64,000 nucleotides of DNA from Senimuribacter intestinalis (GTDB taxonomy: Bacteria; Bacillota; Clostridia; Peptostreptococcales; Anaerovoracaceae), in NCBI GenBank assembly GCA_943192975.1, contig CALPCJ010000003.1, positions 186,001 through 250,000 on the forward strand, written 5' to 3'. The notes beneath the pieces are model-generated. The model saw nothing but the letters and a program-made list of their open reading frames with translations, did no database searches and had not been told where the DNA came from. Of the stretch, positions 34,213-44,038 are shown piece after piece. The first letter of the stretch is position 1; every line of letters begins with the position of its first letter. The position numbers and the translations under genes are program-made.

Positions 34213-35238
34213 ATGACTTTAGGACGTGAGAAATTACATTTTCTCAATTCACCAACCCCGATAACCTATCTCGAAAATATTTCAAAAGAACTAGGCGTCA
34301 ATTTTTATCTGAAAAGAGACGATTTGACCAATTTCGGTACCGGCGGCAATAAGCTACGTAAGCTGGAATATCTGGTAAAAAATGCATTGGACCAGGATGC
34401 GACTATGCTGCTGACCGTCGGCGGCGCACAGACCAATCACGGCAGACTAACTGCTGCTGTCGCTGCAAAATACGGTCTTAAAGCTGCCATCGTAGCCGTT
34501 GACCCTTATCCAGGCGAAATATCAGCTAATCTTCTTCTTGACGGTATCATGGGCTGTCCTGTTTATCTGGTGCAGGACGACGGCGTACATACCGCAGACG
34601 AGCTTGAGGCAGCAACAGTTAAAAAAGTGACAGAAGAGTGGGAGGCAAAGGGTGAAAAAGTCTACTTTATTCCGGTTGGCGGCTCTAACGAAATCGGTGC
34701 GTTAGGTTACTATGACTGTGCTTTAGAGCTGGCTGCACAGGTAGAAGAAATGCAGCTTTCTGACGTTCGTCTGATTTCTACTGTAGGTAGCATGGGTACT
34801 TACATGGGTCTTGCCTGTGCCATCAAAAACGAAGGATTGCCCCTTCGGCTAACTGGTATCAGCATTTCTCCAAAGAAAGATATCTACGCCATGGCGGCTG
34901 ATTACTATGATCGTATGAAAACTCTTTTCAATCTGCCAAAGGAAATGAACAAATCTGATTTTGATATCACGACTGAATACGACTGCGGTGCTTACAATAA
35001 CCCGGTTAAGGAAGTGCGCGAAGCCATTTATTACATGGGGCGCAAAGAAGCCGTAATCTTAGATCCTTGCTATACAGGAAAAACCTTTGCAGGCATTTTG
35101 GATATGATAAAAAAAGGCACAATCGCGCATGGCGAAAATGTCATCATGCTGCATACCGGTGGCATTCCTGGTATTTACACTGCACACCACCGTGTTGAGA
35201 TGGAAAAAGAACTGAAAGATTATATTCATATTATTTAA
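34213..35238 (+). CDS. D-cysteine desulfhydrase / ACC deaminase family PLP enzyme
   Basis: This 341-residue fold type II PLP enzyme has the PLP lysine in GTGGNKLRKLEYL (about residue 51), TVGGAQTNHGRLTAA and a C-terminal MLHTGGIPGIY. The family includes D-cysteine desulfhydrase and 1-aminocyclopropane-1-carboxylate deaminase, and the two cannot be told apart safely by eye. In an anaerobe breakdown of a D-amino acid is more likely. The start follows ACAGGAGG. It ends at a strong terminator. Confidence 0.85.
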   Translation: MTLGREKLHFLNSPTPITYLENISKELGVNFYLKRDDLTNFGTGGNKLRKLEYLVKNALDQDATMLLTVGGAQTNHGRLTAAVAAKYGLKAAIVAVDPYPGEISANLLLDGIMGCPVYLVQDDGVHTADELEAATVKKVTEEWEAKGEKVYFIPVGGSNEIGALGYYDCALELAAQVEEMQLSDVRLISTVGSMGTYMGLACAIKNEGLPLRLTGISISPKKDIYAMAADYYDRMKTLFNLPKEMNKSDFDITTEYDCGAYNNPVKEVREAIYYMGRKEAVILDPCYTGKTFAGILDMIKKGTIAHGENVIMLHTGGIPGIYTAHHRVEMEKELKDYIHII

Positions 35239-35252
35239 TCACCTAATAAACG

Positions 35253-35313
35253 AAAAAGCTGATCTGCCGGAAAGGTATGCCGCAAGGCGCCTTCTTCAGC
35301 AAGTCAGCTTTTT
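35253..35313 (+). terminator. Terminator after the desulfhydrase gene
   Basis: AAAAAGCTGA pairs with TCAGCTTTTT across a structured 41-nt loop, with a T-tract at the end. Confidence 0.8.
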
Positions 35314-35317
35314 AGGT

Positions 35318-35449
35318 TTATATTCTAACAAGACGCTCTTCAATTTGGTTGAGACGATTATAGATTGGCGCCAATTTCTCGTCTGCTAAATTGGTGACTT
35401 CATCATAGCACACAATTATACTGTCTACCAGTCTCTTGGGGTGAGATCC
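35318..35449 (-). pseudogene. Short ORF remnant (43 codons, no start)
   Basis: In the 300-bp gap after the terminator, a 43-residue peptide frame without start codon or ribosome site ends in TAA. Its end, KLAPIYNRLNQIEERLVRI, looks like a real amphipathic coiled-coil tail, as in small phage or DNA-binding proteins. An in-frame TGA lies immediately upstream. It is probably the relic of a lost gene. Nothing else is seen in the gap. Confidence 0.4.
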
Positions 35450-35550
35450 TCAAAGTTCTGCAATTTAGATTCTTCCCCTTACAAATGGCTAAAAATACCG
35501 GAAAATAAGCCCTGTAAAATTTCTCTTAAGTCTTAATAAAATTCCATTTT

Positions 35551-36171
35551 TTACCAGCAAGGTGAGCACCAGGACGTAAGGCAATAAAATGTGCAGCAAT
35601 TTGCGCAGCAGTCATCACTTCGATTATATCCCTGCCCGTCAGAACGGTTTTTATACATACTTCCCTGCGCTATCATCTGCTGATAAACTCTCTGATATTC
35701 AAAATTATTTGGATCCATATCAATAGCCTGGCGCAGATTGCTGATTCCATCATCAATCCAGCCTTTCCGATAAGATAGCACTCCACTTAAGAAAAACCAC
35801 TCAGCATCTCGCATAGGTGCATGAATCAGCATTTGTTCCGCTCCTATAAAATCACCTCGGTCAATGGCCTGGCGAACTGCATAATAATCACTGCTGCCAG
35901 AAGCACGGCTATTTGAGCCACCTGCATACCCCCTGCCAGAATCTGAAGCCCATGTGCCGGACCAGCTACCAGAGCCGCCGCCGGCTCTTCCCTTCATCAG
36001 CACATCATACGCCTCATTAATCTCCTGCAGCTTCTCCTCTGCTAAATCTGCAAGGGGATTGTTCTGATATTTATCCGGATGATATTTTTTTACAAGCGCT
36101 TTATACGCCGCTTTGATTTCTTCATCTGAAGCGTTCTGTGAAACGCCCAGTACTTCATATGGATTGCTCAT
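35551..36171 (-). CDS. J-domain protein with Cys-rich tail
   Basis: This 206-residue protein has an N-terminal DnaJ domain with the HPD motif (KKYHPDKY, about residue 31), a Gly/Ser-rich linker (about residues 62-92), a TPR-like helical segment (FFLSGVLSYRKG..AIDMDPNN), and a cysteine-rich C-terminus (CCANCCTFYCL..CSPCW) that may bind metal. It is probably a co-chaperone of DnaK for a specific client. It overlaps the DUF5685 gene by 17 bases; this pair is frequent in Clostridia. Confidence 0.88.
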   Translation of the reverse strand: MSNPYEVLGVSQNASDEEIKAAYKALVKKYHPDKYQNNPLADLAEEKLQEINEAYDVLMKGRAGGGSGSWSGTWASDSGRGYAGGSNSRASGSSDYYAVRQAIDRGDFIGAEQMLIHAPMRDAEWFFLSGVLSYRKGWIDDGISNLRQAIDMDPNNFEYQRVYQQMIAQGSMYKNRSDGQGYNRSDDCCANCCTFYCLTSWCSPCW

Positions 36172-37018
36172 CTGTATCTATCCTTTCTCTAAGAATCTGG
36201 TCTGTGCGTGCGCGCAGTCCCATAAAAATAATATTTTCGACAATCTCTGTATTTTGCTTTAGTTCCAGTAAGTCATATGTCATCGCAATTTCCCCCAGAC
36301 ATTGATATAGCAAAGTGTCCATGCCATCAAGGTGATTTTTTCTGTAAATCAGAGGATTATAGCAGCCTTTTTCCATATCCTTTTCATAGTCATCCAATGC
36401 ATCTATGATATAAATCCACCGCCCCAGCGCACGACCCAGCTGGGCAAGCACTCTGGTCTGCTTCTCTTCTTTCGCGGATAGAGAACTTCCCTCCAAAAAT
36501 CCGGTAAACAGCACTTCCATCAAATCAGAAAAAGCCTCCGCGGTCTGGTCTACAGAGGTTGACTTTCCCTCCTCCAACAAAGATAGCTTTGTCAGTGCTT
36601 TCTCAACGTTTGTACAAAGGTTCTGATAACGCTTTTCTAGTTTCTTGTAGGCATGGCGCAAAGCGGTTTTTCCCGCAAAGCCTGCAACACTTTTTTCGTC
36701 TTTCCAGTCGTCTAAAAATTTATGATACGTTAAAATTACCATAACGTCCGCTCCATAGTCAATAGCAGCATTATCGTAAATCACAGGTTTTTTCTCTATG
36801 GGGTGAGTGATACAATGCTCCAGTTTCAGCGTATCTTTTGTATCTTCAAAGCCCGCCAAAACCAGTGCAAGAAATACTGCGTCATAGCTGAGCCCAAGCC
36901 TTGGAATCTGGCCAATTCTTCTGGCTATGGATTTACAGATACCGCAGTAATAGCCCTGGTACAGGGTATAATCCCGCACCTTCAATTCATTTTTCTCTAT
37001 GGTAACATAACCCAACAT
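36155..37018 (-). CDS. DUF5685 family protein
   Basis: This protein of about 287 residues matches DUF5685. The N-terminus LGYVTIEKNELKVRDY and the CGIC motif (YYCGICKSIARR) are typical, and the helical body has GRWIYIIDALDDYEKD, which recalls a polyprenyl-synthase-like or metal-binding helical fold. Function is unknown. The start is uncertain: the chosen ATG gives the usual family N-terminus (M-x-GYV), while an ATG nine codons upstream is possible. It is coupled to the J-domain gene. Confidence 0.8.
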   Translation of the reverse strand: MLGYVTIEKNELKVRDYTLYQGYYCGICKSIARRIGQIPRLGLSYDAVFLALVLAGFEDTKDTLKLEHCITHPIEKKPVIYDNAAIDYGADVMVILTYHKFLDDWKDEKSVAGFAGKTALRHAYKKLEKRYQNLCTNVEKALTKLSLLEEGKSTSVDQTAEAFSDLMEVLFTGFLEGSSLSAKEEKQTRVLAQLGRALGRWIYIIDALDDYEKDMEKGCYNPLIYRKNHLDGMDTLLYQCLGEIAMTYDLLELKQNTEIVENIIFMGLRARTDQILRERIDTDEQSI

Positions 37019-37154
37019 AATATCTTGATAATAAACCATTTTCATGAAGTTTTCAAGAAGTCTATGTGAAAATTCTACTCATGCTGTCGACAAATTCGGA
37101 CAAATTTGTTAAGATAGAAGGGCATAGTAAAATTATAATTTTAGGAGAGATGAA

Positions 37155-39374
37155 ATGAATACAAAAAAACTACTATTAACTGCGGTTTTATCCATTGCCG
37201 CTCTCTTTGCCACCTGCATAGTCGCCTCTGCCAGCAGCGCCGTTGTGGATTCCGGCGGTTATTCCCATGCTTCCAAATTCGGAAACACCCTGGTCATCGA
37301 CGGCATTGATGTATCCGAGTATCAGCAGCAGATTGACTGGGCCAAGGTGAAAAGACAAGGTATCGACTACGCCTACATTCGCGTCGGTTTTTCTTATCTT
37401 GCCTCACCTCACCGCACTAACACTGACTCATATTTTGAATACAACTATAAAGAAGCCCGTGCCAACGATATCATGGTCGGCGTATACTACTATTCCACAG
37501 CAACTTCCCCGACAGAAGCACAGAAGGAAGCCAAGTATGTGCTGGATGTGCTGGACGGCAGAGAATTGGATTTACCAGTTGCTTATGACTTTGAGATGCC
37601 TTCTGGCAGCAGACTCACCAGTGCATATAACAGCTGGTCCTCTTCCACCAGAAAGGACAAGGCTGCGACCAACTCCCTTGCTTTTCTAAACTACATAAAA
37701 AAGAACTCCGACTATGAGTCCATGTTTTACTCTTATCGCGCCATCACCTCCCCCTACGGAAATCCCAGCAGCAACAAAATAAACATGAATCTAATTGACA
37801 ATAAATTCAAGGTATGGCTGGCACAGTACTCCACTGACAATAGCTACGAAAGACCTTACGAATATTGGCAGTACACTTCCAGCGGAAGCATCACCGGTAT
37901 CAGCGGTCGGGTGGACTGCAACTTCTGGTACTATGATAATAATGCCGAAGAAACAAAATCTGGCACGAAATCCATAAAAAACGCTTCCGTTTCTCTCGGA
38001 AAAACGTCCTACGAATATACAAAATACAGAAAATACCCTTCAGTCTCCGTTACCTACAACGGCACAAAATTGACGAAAGGCGTCGACTATAAAGTCAATT
38101 ACATCAAAAACGTATTGGCTGGCACTGCTTATGCACGCATTGAAGGTATCGGCAAGTATTCCAACGTAAAAATGGTTCCATTTACCATTACTACCACCGA
38201 TATTGCAGACGGCGGCACTGTCGGCAGTATTGCCGATGTAACCTACAGCGGCAGCGCAAAAAAGCCGACTGTAAAAGTTCAGTACAAAGGCACTACGCTT
38301 AAAACCTGTGATTACTCCGTTTCCTATTCCAACAACAAGAACGCAGGTACAGCAACAGTGAAAATTACAGGAAAAAGAAATTATCACGGCACTTTAACCA
38401 AGACCTTTAAAATCAAAAAAGCAACTCCAAAGTTTACCGGATACACCACCTATAACCGGACCACTGACAGAGATGATTTCACCATCAACACCAAGTGCGA
38501 CAGCGATGGAAAGCTGACCTACAAATCCAGTGATACTTCCATCGCTACAGTCAGCAATACAGGTAAAGTTTCCCTAAAAGGAGGCACCGGTACAGCGGTC
38601 ATTACCGTAACCTGCGCGGAAACCAACAACTACGAAAAAGCAACCAGGCAGGTCAATATAAAAGTAACCGCTGCCGCTCAGCCAGAAGATCCGGTTACAC
38701 CGCAGCCTCCTGCTGCAAATGGCACAATTGCAGGCGTCGAAAATACGACAATCAAAGCAAGTTCTGCTTTAGGCAGTGGATTTATCCAGCTAAACTGGAC
38801 CAAATCCGCAGGCTATAAGGTGGATTACTACGAAGTATATAGAAGCACAACATCCGGAAGCTACAGCAACACACCTTTCTACACTACTACGTCTGGTACT
38901 GCTGTCACTTACAAGAATACAAAAAGCTTGACTAATGGTACCAAGTATTACTATAGGATCCGAGGTGTACGCACCATCGATGGTAAAAAATACTACACGC
39001 AGTGGTCCAATCAAGCATACAGGACCTATCAAGCTCCGGCAAATACGAATTCAAACGAGAAGCTGATTGCGGGGGTTCAAGCAACCACGATAACAGCAAA
39101 ATCTGAATTGGGCAGCGGTTTTATCCGCATCAACTTGGAAAAATCTGCAGGATACAAGATGGACTATTACGAAATCTATAGATCCACAAAGTCGGGGACC
39201 TATGACAGTACCCCTTTCTTTAAGACAGCCAGAGGTACTGTACTGACTTACAAAAATACCAAAAGCCTAACAAAAGGCACCCGCTACTATTTCAGAATTC
39301 GCGGCGTGCGTACCATTGATGGTATCACTTATTATTCCAAATGGTCTAATCAGGCATACAGAACTTACAATTAA
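37155..39374 (+). CDS. Secreted GH25 lysozyme with Ig-like and FN3-like repeats
   Basis: This 739-residue protein has a signal peptide (about residues 1-27, ending ASA) and a GH25 muramidase domain (about 45-265). Catalytic acids are visible in IDGIDVSEYQ and AYDFEMPSG. There follow two short beta repeats with KTSYEYTK/VTYSGSAKKPTVKVQYKGT, a Big_2-like domain (KSSDTSIATVSNTGKV), and two near-identical FN3-like repeats of about 105 residues (GSGFIQLNWTKSAGYKVDYY... and GSGFIRINLEKSAGYKMDYY...). It probably remodels peptidoglycan or lyses competing cells. No sortase motif is present. The start follows TTAGGAGAG. Confidence 0.9.
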   Translation: MNTKKLLLTAVLSIAALFATCIVASASSAVVDSGGYSHASKFGNTLVIDGIDVSEYQQQIDWAKVKRQGIDYAYIRVGFSYLASPHRTNTDSYFEYNYKEARANDIMVGVYYYSTATSPTEAQKEAKYVLDVLDGRELDLPVAYDFEMPSGSRLTSAYNSWSSSTRKDKAATNSLAFLNYIKKNSDYESMFYSYRAITSPYGNPSSNKINMNLIDNKFKVWLAQYSTDNSYERPYEYWQYTSSGSITGISGRVDCNFWYYDNNAEETKSGTKSIKNASVSLGKTSYEYTKYRKYPSVSVTYNGTKLTKGVDYKVNYIKNVLAGTAYARIEGIGKYSNVKMVPFTITTTDIADGGTVGSIADVTYSGSAKKPTVKVQYKGTTLKTCDYSVSYSNNKNAGTATVKITGKRNYHGTLTKTFKIKKATPKFTGYTTYNRTTDRDDFTINTKCDSDGKLTYKSSDTSIATVSNTGKVSLKGGTGTAVITVTCAETNNYEKATRQVNIKVTAAAQPEDPVTPQPPAANGTIAGVENTTIKASSALGSGFIQLNWTKSAGYKVDYYEVYRSTTSGSYSNTPFYTTTSGTAVTYKNTKSLTNGTKYYYRIRGVRTIDGKKYYTQWSNQAYRTYQAPANTNSNEKLIAGVQATTITAKSELGSGFIRINLEKSAGYKMDYYEIYRSTKSGTYDSTPFFKTARGTVLTYKNTKSLTKGTRYYFRIRGVRTIDGITYYSKWSNQAYRTYN

Positions 39375-39406
39375 CGAGCAATTAACTAACGCTTTCTATA
39401 AACGCG

Positions 39407-39450
39407 AAGGGCAGTCTCAAAGAAATGATTTCTTTTGAGACTGCCCTTTG
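39407..39450. terminator. Terminator after the GH25 gene
   Basis: AAGGGCAGTCTCAAA and TTTGAGACTGCCCTT form a perfect 15-bp stem around a short loop, with T/A-rich flanks. It probably serves both the lysozyme gene and the convergent acyl-CoA ligase gene. Confidence 0.9.
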
Positions 39451-39478
39451 CCCTTATATATATCGTATATAAACGTTC

Positions 39479-41185
39479 TTATATTTCTTTCCCTGCCATT
39501 TCTTCTTCTAACTTCCGAAATGCTACTTTTCCAACCAGTGTCGTCGGCAGCATATCCCGAAATTCGATACGCTTTGGCATTGCGTATTTTGCTACATTCT
39601 TTTCAAGATGCTTCATAATGCTGATCTTGGTTTCTTCACTCGGCGAAAAACCCGGTTTCAGCATAACAAAAGCGATTACTTTCTGCATTTTCAACGGGTC
39701 AGGCACACCGATAACGCAGCTCATATGTACCGCGTCATGAGCGTCCAGCACATTTTCGATTTGAGATGGATATACATTGTATCCACTGGTAACGATCATG
39801 CGCTTAATTCTCTGACGGAAATACACAAACCCGTCTTCATCCATCATGCCCAAATCCCCGGTATGCAGCCAAGTGTGACCATCCTCGTGAGTCTTCAGCG
39901 TATCTGCTGTCTCCTCCGGGTGATTGATATATTCCATCATAACCGTAGGTCCGCAAAGGCAGATTTCACCTTCTTCTCCGTAAGGCACTTCCTCCGTCGT
40001 TCCCACTTTAACGATTTTATAGTAGGTATCCGGAAATGGCAAGCCAATGCTTCCCTCTTTTTCCATATGTACCGGTGTCAGACAGCTTGCAGTAACACAT
40101 TCAGTAGTGCCGTAGCCTTCTCTGACAACGATATGGGCACCATGAGATTTTAAAAATGCGTCAAACCGCTTTTTCAATTCTACCGACAGAGAATCTCCGC
40201 CGCTGAACACGCCTTTCAGACATGCCAGATTCACCTTATCTAAAGTCGGCAGGCGAAGCAGCGCCTCATAGAGGGTAGGCACCCCTGCGATGAAATTAGG
40301 CTGGTGCTTTTTGATCAGCTTAGCGTAACTTTCCGGCGTAAAGCGCGGAATCAGAATGCATCTGCCGCCGTTAGCTACCATAGAATGGATGCTTACACCA
40401 AGACCAAAACCGTGAAACATCGGCATAACTGCCAGCATCTTGTCACCAGGCTTAAACATTTTATTGGTTGCCAAAATCTGTGCCGCCAAAGCATTAAAAT
40501 TCAGATTGGATAAGAGAATTCCCTTCATAGTGCCAGTGGTGCCGCCGCTATAAAGAATAACCGCAGGATCTTCTCCCACGCGCTGCCGTTCATACGGCGC
40601 CTTGTATCCCTTACCGTTTTTCAAAAAATTCTCCCACCAGATAATCACAGCATCCTTAGGCACTTTGATTTTGCGACCTTCCATAAGATAATAGCCCTTC
40701 TTTTTAATCGGGCTGAGCACATCCTTTACACTGGTGATAATCAGACTGCGCAGCGGTACATTCTGTCTGATGTTTGCAAACTTACCGTACATCTGATCCA
40801 GTGTTAGGCAGACTGCACTTCCTGATTCTCTAATGGTAAATTCAATTTCCTTTTCGCTGGAAAGAGGATGTACCATGTTGGCGATAGCGCCTACCAGATT
40901 TACCGCATAGAACATTATCATGGTTTGAGGCGCATTAGGCATACAAATTGTAACGGACTCTCCCTCCTGCACACCAATGGCTTTCAAAGCTCTTGCACAA
41001 TCATTGATTTCCTTGATAAAAGTTTTATATGTAGTCTTGCTTCCCATAAAATCATAGGCAATGTAATCCGGATACTTCTCGGCAACAGCTTCCACCATTT
41101 CGTACATGGAACACTGGCGATAGGTCAAGCTTGCCGGCACACCACCTAAATTTTTAATCCAAGGCGCTTTTAACTCAGTTGTCAT
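39479..41185 (-). CDS. AMP-forming acyl-CoA ligase
   Basis: This 568-residue adenylate-forming enzyme activates a carboxylic acid (long- or medium-chain fatty acid or aromatic) to its CoA thioester. The P-loop-like motif is YSGGTTGTMKGI, then GYGTTECVTASCL, LHTGDLGMMDEDGFVYFRQRIKRMIVTSGYNV and a C-terminal Lys in TLVGKVAFRKL. The start overlaps the end of the upstream CAT-fold gene by 11 bases, so the two are coupled. The true substrate is unknown. Confidence 0.9.
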   Translation of the reverse strand: MTTELKAPWIKNLGGVPASLTYRQCSMYEMVEAVAEKYPDYIAYDFMGSKTTYKTFIKEINDCARALKAIGVQEGESVTICMPNAPQTMIMFYAVNLVGAIANMVHPLSSEKEIEFTIRESGSAVCLTLDQMYGKFANIRQNVPLRSLIITSVKDVLSPIKKKGYYLMEGRKIKVPKDAVIIWWENFLKNGKGYKAPYERQRVGEDPAVILYSGGTTGTMKGILLSNLNFNALAAQILATNKMFKPGDKMLAVMPMFHGFGLGVSIHSMVANGGRCILIPRFTPESYAKLIKKHQPNFIAGVPTLYEALLRLPTLDKVNLACLKGVFSGGDSLSVELKKRFDAFLKSHGAHIVVREGYGTTECVTASCLTPVHMEKEGSIGLPFPDTYYKIVKVGTTEEVPYGEEGEICLCGPTVMMEYINHPEETADTLKTHEDGHTWLHTGDLGMMDEDGFVYFRQRIKRMIVTSGYNVYPSQIENVLDAHDAVHMSCVIGVPDPLKMQKVIAFVMLKPGFSPSEETKISIMKHLEKNVAKYAMPKRIEFRDMLPTTLVGKVAFRKLEEEMAGKEI

Positions 41186-42044
41186 AATCTACTTCCTCCC
41201 TTGCTGCAGTCTCCAGAAGCTCCGGATTCTGCAATAAATATTTCAGCAGTTTCACAGTTTTAGAATAGTAGTAGCCATCAGCGATTCGCTCATCCAAAGT
41301 TAAACCAATATCAATGATCTCTCTGCCATCTACTATCTTTTTCTCACCCAGCACCACGAAAATGGAATTGGTACCCCAGTTTGACAGGTGATGGTAGCCT
41401 GACTTCAGTCCAATAGACCCCAGATTCGTCATAAAAACCGTCGCAAAATTGGGGTCTTCCTTGATCAGCGCATCAGGCACTTTCCCATAGTAATCCAACT
41501 TGTGCAAAATCCACATGACAAAGCGAAGTACAGGTCTTGGCAGTTTCATCAGCATATCCATAGCGCCTGTCGTATTATCGGTTTCCGCCGCTTTTTCACT
41601 GCTTCCTCTGTATCGATTAATAATATCATAGACCTTTTCTCTAACAATTTCAATGGTGGTATCCTCATCAAAAGACAGATAAGCGAGGGCTTCCCCGCCG
41701 TCGTCAGAAAACTCCTTCTTTACCACAAAAGCAGCCGTCAAATCATCTCTCTGAAAAATTCTGCCGCCCTTGATGAAGCGATTCATGTTCGGTCTGAGCG
41801 TTACAGTCTTGACAAAAGCAGCAATAAGAACCTGAAATAGTTTATACTTCATTTCAGGGTTCTCGGCGTTTTTCTTTTCCATATAGGCATTCACATTGGT
41901 TAAATCAATTCGCTCACAGATGTAAGCCTCGTTATCCGCACGATTGGGATAGATATATGGCATGATACCATGAAGGGAATCCAGCTCTCTCAGCCATCTT
42001 CCATCCTTGCGGTCACCGCGTTTCTTTTTATAATTCTTAGACAT
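41175..42044 (-). CDS. CAT/E2-fold acyltransferase-like protein with altered catalytic motif
   Basis: This 289-residue protein resembles the chloramphenicol-acetyltransferase / 2-oxoacid-dehydrogenase E2 catalytic fold: FQVLIAAFVKTVTLRPNMNRFI and, near the end, GLTLDERIADGYYYSK. In active members the motif is HxxxDG. Here the His is replaced by Glu (D-E-R-I-A-D-G). It may be a non-catalytic binding protein, or the reaction may differ. It overlaps the acyl-CoA ligase, suggesting it handles the ligase product. Such pairs occur in Clostridia without a known function. Confidence 0.75.
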   Translation of the reverse strand: MSKNYKKKRGDRKDGRWLRELDSLHGIMPYIYPNRADNEAYICERIDLTNVNAYMEKKNAENPEMKYKLFQVLIAAFVKTVTLRPNMNRFIKGGRIFQRDDLTAAFVVKKEFSDDGGEALAYLSFDEDTTIEIVREKVYDIINRYRGSSEKAAETDNTTGAMDMLMKLPRPVLRFVMWILHKLDYYGKVPDALIKEDPNFATVFMTNLGSIGLKSGYHHLSNWGTNSIFVVLGEKKIVDGREIIDIGLTLDERIADGYYYSKTVKLLKYLLQNPELLETAAREEVDYDN

Positions 42045-42123
42045 CCTCGTCCTCTTTTCAAAAATTACTTTGCATTATATTGTACTTTTTTTGAGGAAAA
42101 AAGTCAAATCCTGCCCTCTTAAT

Positions 42124-42181
42124 AAAAACCGCAAACCGGAAGACTCAGGAATTTCTGAGACCTTCTGATCTGCGGTTTTTT
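42124..42181 (-). terminator. Terminator of the pot operon
   Basis: AAAAACCGCA and TGCGGTTTTT form a 10-bp outer stem, with an inner CTCAG/CTGAG hairpin. On the minus strand a T-tract follows. It closes the polyamine transport operon. Confidence 0.85.
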
Positions 42182-42202
42182 CTAAGGCGCAGGGAGGAAA
42201 TC

Positions 42203-44038
42203 CTACGACTTAAATTTCTTCCAGTATTTGGTGAACAAATCGTCCGCTTCTGCGCCAAGATTTCTAAGAGACTCACACTGTTTCAGCACTATTTCATCCG
42301 GAAACAGGATATCCATCTTGACCGAATCACCCTTAACACTATCTATAACACTGATATTTGGAATTGAGTATGTCAAATAATCGAAGTTTATCATCGCCGT
42401 TTCCTTTTCCAGCATAAAATTGATCCAGGCGTGGGCACTATCCCGATTTTTCGCAGCTTTCGGAATCGCCCAGGCATCGGTAAAATACTCACTGCCTTCT
42501 TTGGGAACGACATAAGCTAAATTTTCTTTTTCTTCGCGACAATACAAAACTTCACCATTCCAGATGACTGCAATATCCGCAGATCCGCCGAGAATCATAT
42601 CCCTCGCCGAATCATTGGCATATTTGTATACCAGAGATTTTTGCTCTGTCAGATAAGCTGCTGCTTCAGAAAGTTCCGCCTCGCTGACAGTATTTAACGA
42701 ATATCCCTTTGCTTTCAACGCAATTCCCATAGTGTCACGCATACTATCAGGCATAACAATTCTGCCCGCATATTCCGTCTTCCAAAGATCATTCCAGGAA
42801 GTGATCTCTCCTTCAGGAATTTTATCCGTATCGTATAAAATTCCCAGCGTGCCCCATGTATGAGGAACCGCATATTTATTTCCCGAATCGAAAGACTCCG
42901 CAAGCTGCAGATATTTTTTCTCCAAATTAGAGATATTTGGAATCGAAGAATAATCTACTTCTGCAAGCAAATCCTCGCTGATAAGTTTTTCAATCATATA
43001 ATCGGAAACACAAATCACATCGTAATTAACCGAACCATTTTTTATGACAGGATACATTTCCTCTGCTGTGTCAAAAGTGTCCATGACCACAGATATCCCT
43101 GTTTCCTGTTCAAATTCTTTAATGAGCGCAGGATCAATATAATCTCCAAAAGCATAGACATGGACTTCCTTTCCGGTGTTGCCTCCTGTGGAACCGCTGA
43201 GATAAAGAGTTCCGCAAAGCAAACAAATCACCAGCGCTGTCAGCACTGCCATAATACGCTTTTTCGTCTTTCCGCCTGCCTTGGCCGACGCAACATTGGA
43301 AGTAGTCAAAACCAGCAGCACGGTAACAAAAATAACTGTAGACAGTGCAAAAAGTGTCGGTCTGATTCCTACTTTCACCTGGCTATAAATCAAAGTCGAA
43401 ATCGTATTAATGCCAGCGCCTCTTGTAAAGTGTGTAATTACAAAATCATCTACAGACATGGTGAACGCCAGCAGAAATCCGCTGACAATGCCCGGTCTAA
43501 TATCAGGAAGAACGACTTTATAAAACGCATAAAGCGGCGTTGCTCCAAGATCCAGTGCAGCTTCATAAGTATTTCCAGAAATCTGTTTAAATTTTGGCAT
43601 CACCGACAGAATCACATAAGGAATGCTGAAAGTAATATGCGCAAGCAGTACTGTACCCCAGCTCAGTGAAATACCGAAGGCAATAAATGCCATCATCAGA
43701 GAAATACCTGTAACGATATCTGCATTGAGCAGAGGAATATTGTTCAGCGCCATGATTACATTTTCTGAGCGCTTTTTCATCGCCATAATCCCGATACATG
43801 CAGCAGTCCCGATGAGGGTTGCTATGGCGGCAGCTGCCAGCGCAATCGTGAATGTATTCCAGATTGCTTCCATAATCATGGTATTTGACAGCATTTCCTT
43901 GTACCATTTCAAAGAAAAGCCCGTCCACAGAGACATAGACTTGCTCTCGTTGAAGGAAAAAACCATCAGGATCAGAATTGGCAGATACAAAAACAGCAGA
44001 ACGAGGATCAGATAAATGCTTTTTCCAAGTTTTTTCAT
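42203..44038 (-). CDS. PotC-PotD fusion: polyamine ABC permease plus binding protein
   Basis: This 611-residue protein joins two usual subunits. Residues 1 to about 255 form a PotC-type permease with the EAA loop (YEAALDLGATPLYAFYKVVLPDIRPG). A transmembrane segment (about 262-282) leads to a PotD-type extracytoplasmic binding domain (VHVYAFGDYIDPALIKEFEQ, then KYAVPHTWGTLGILYDTDK, AVIWNGEVLYC). The fusion tethers the spermidine/putrescine receptor to the channel, an arrangement known in some Firmicutes. It overlaps potB by four bases. Confidence 0.93.
   Translation of the reverse strand: MKKLGKSIYLILVLLFLYLPILILMVFSFNESKSMSLWTGFSLKWYKEMLSNTMIMEAIWNTFTIALAAAAIATLIGTAACIGIMAMKKRSENVIMALNNIPLLNADIVTGISLMMAFIAFGISLSWGTVLLAHITFSIPYVILSVMPKFKQISGNTYEAALDLGATPLYAFYKVVLPDIRPGIVSGFLLAFTMSVDDFVITHFTRGAGINTISTLIYSQVKVGIRPTLFALSTVIFVTVLLVLTTSNVASAKAGGKTKKRIMAVLTALVICLLCGTLYLSGSTGGNTGKEVHVYAFGDYIDPALIKEFEQETGISVVMDTFDTAEEMYPVIKNGSVNYDVICVSDYMIEKLISEDLLAEVDYSSIPNISNLEKKYLQLAESFDSGNKYAVPHTWGTLGILYDTDKIPEGEITSWNDLWKTEYAGRIVMPDSMRDTMGIALKAKGYSLNTVSEAELSEAAAYLTEQKSLVYKYANDSARDMILGGSADIAVIWNGEVLYCREEKENLAYVVPKEGSEYFTDAWAIPKAAKNRDSAHAWINFMLEKETAMINFDYLTYSIPNISVIDSVKGDSVKMDILFPDEIVLKQCESLRNLGAEADDLFTKYWKKFKS

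Noticed and set aside
42203..42205. Pyl readthrough of the amber stop ending potCD
   Set aside because: Only a handful of codons follow before another TAG, with no domain; the same holds for the TAG-ended 103-residue protein at 49.5 kb, the FAD/Rieske gene and the aminopeptidase.
42860..43669. Plus-strand ORF of 269 codons opposite potCD
   Set aside because: Antisense shadow; composition is dominated by R, C, N and S, and no domain is recognisable.
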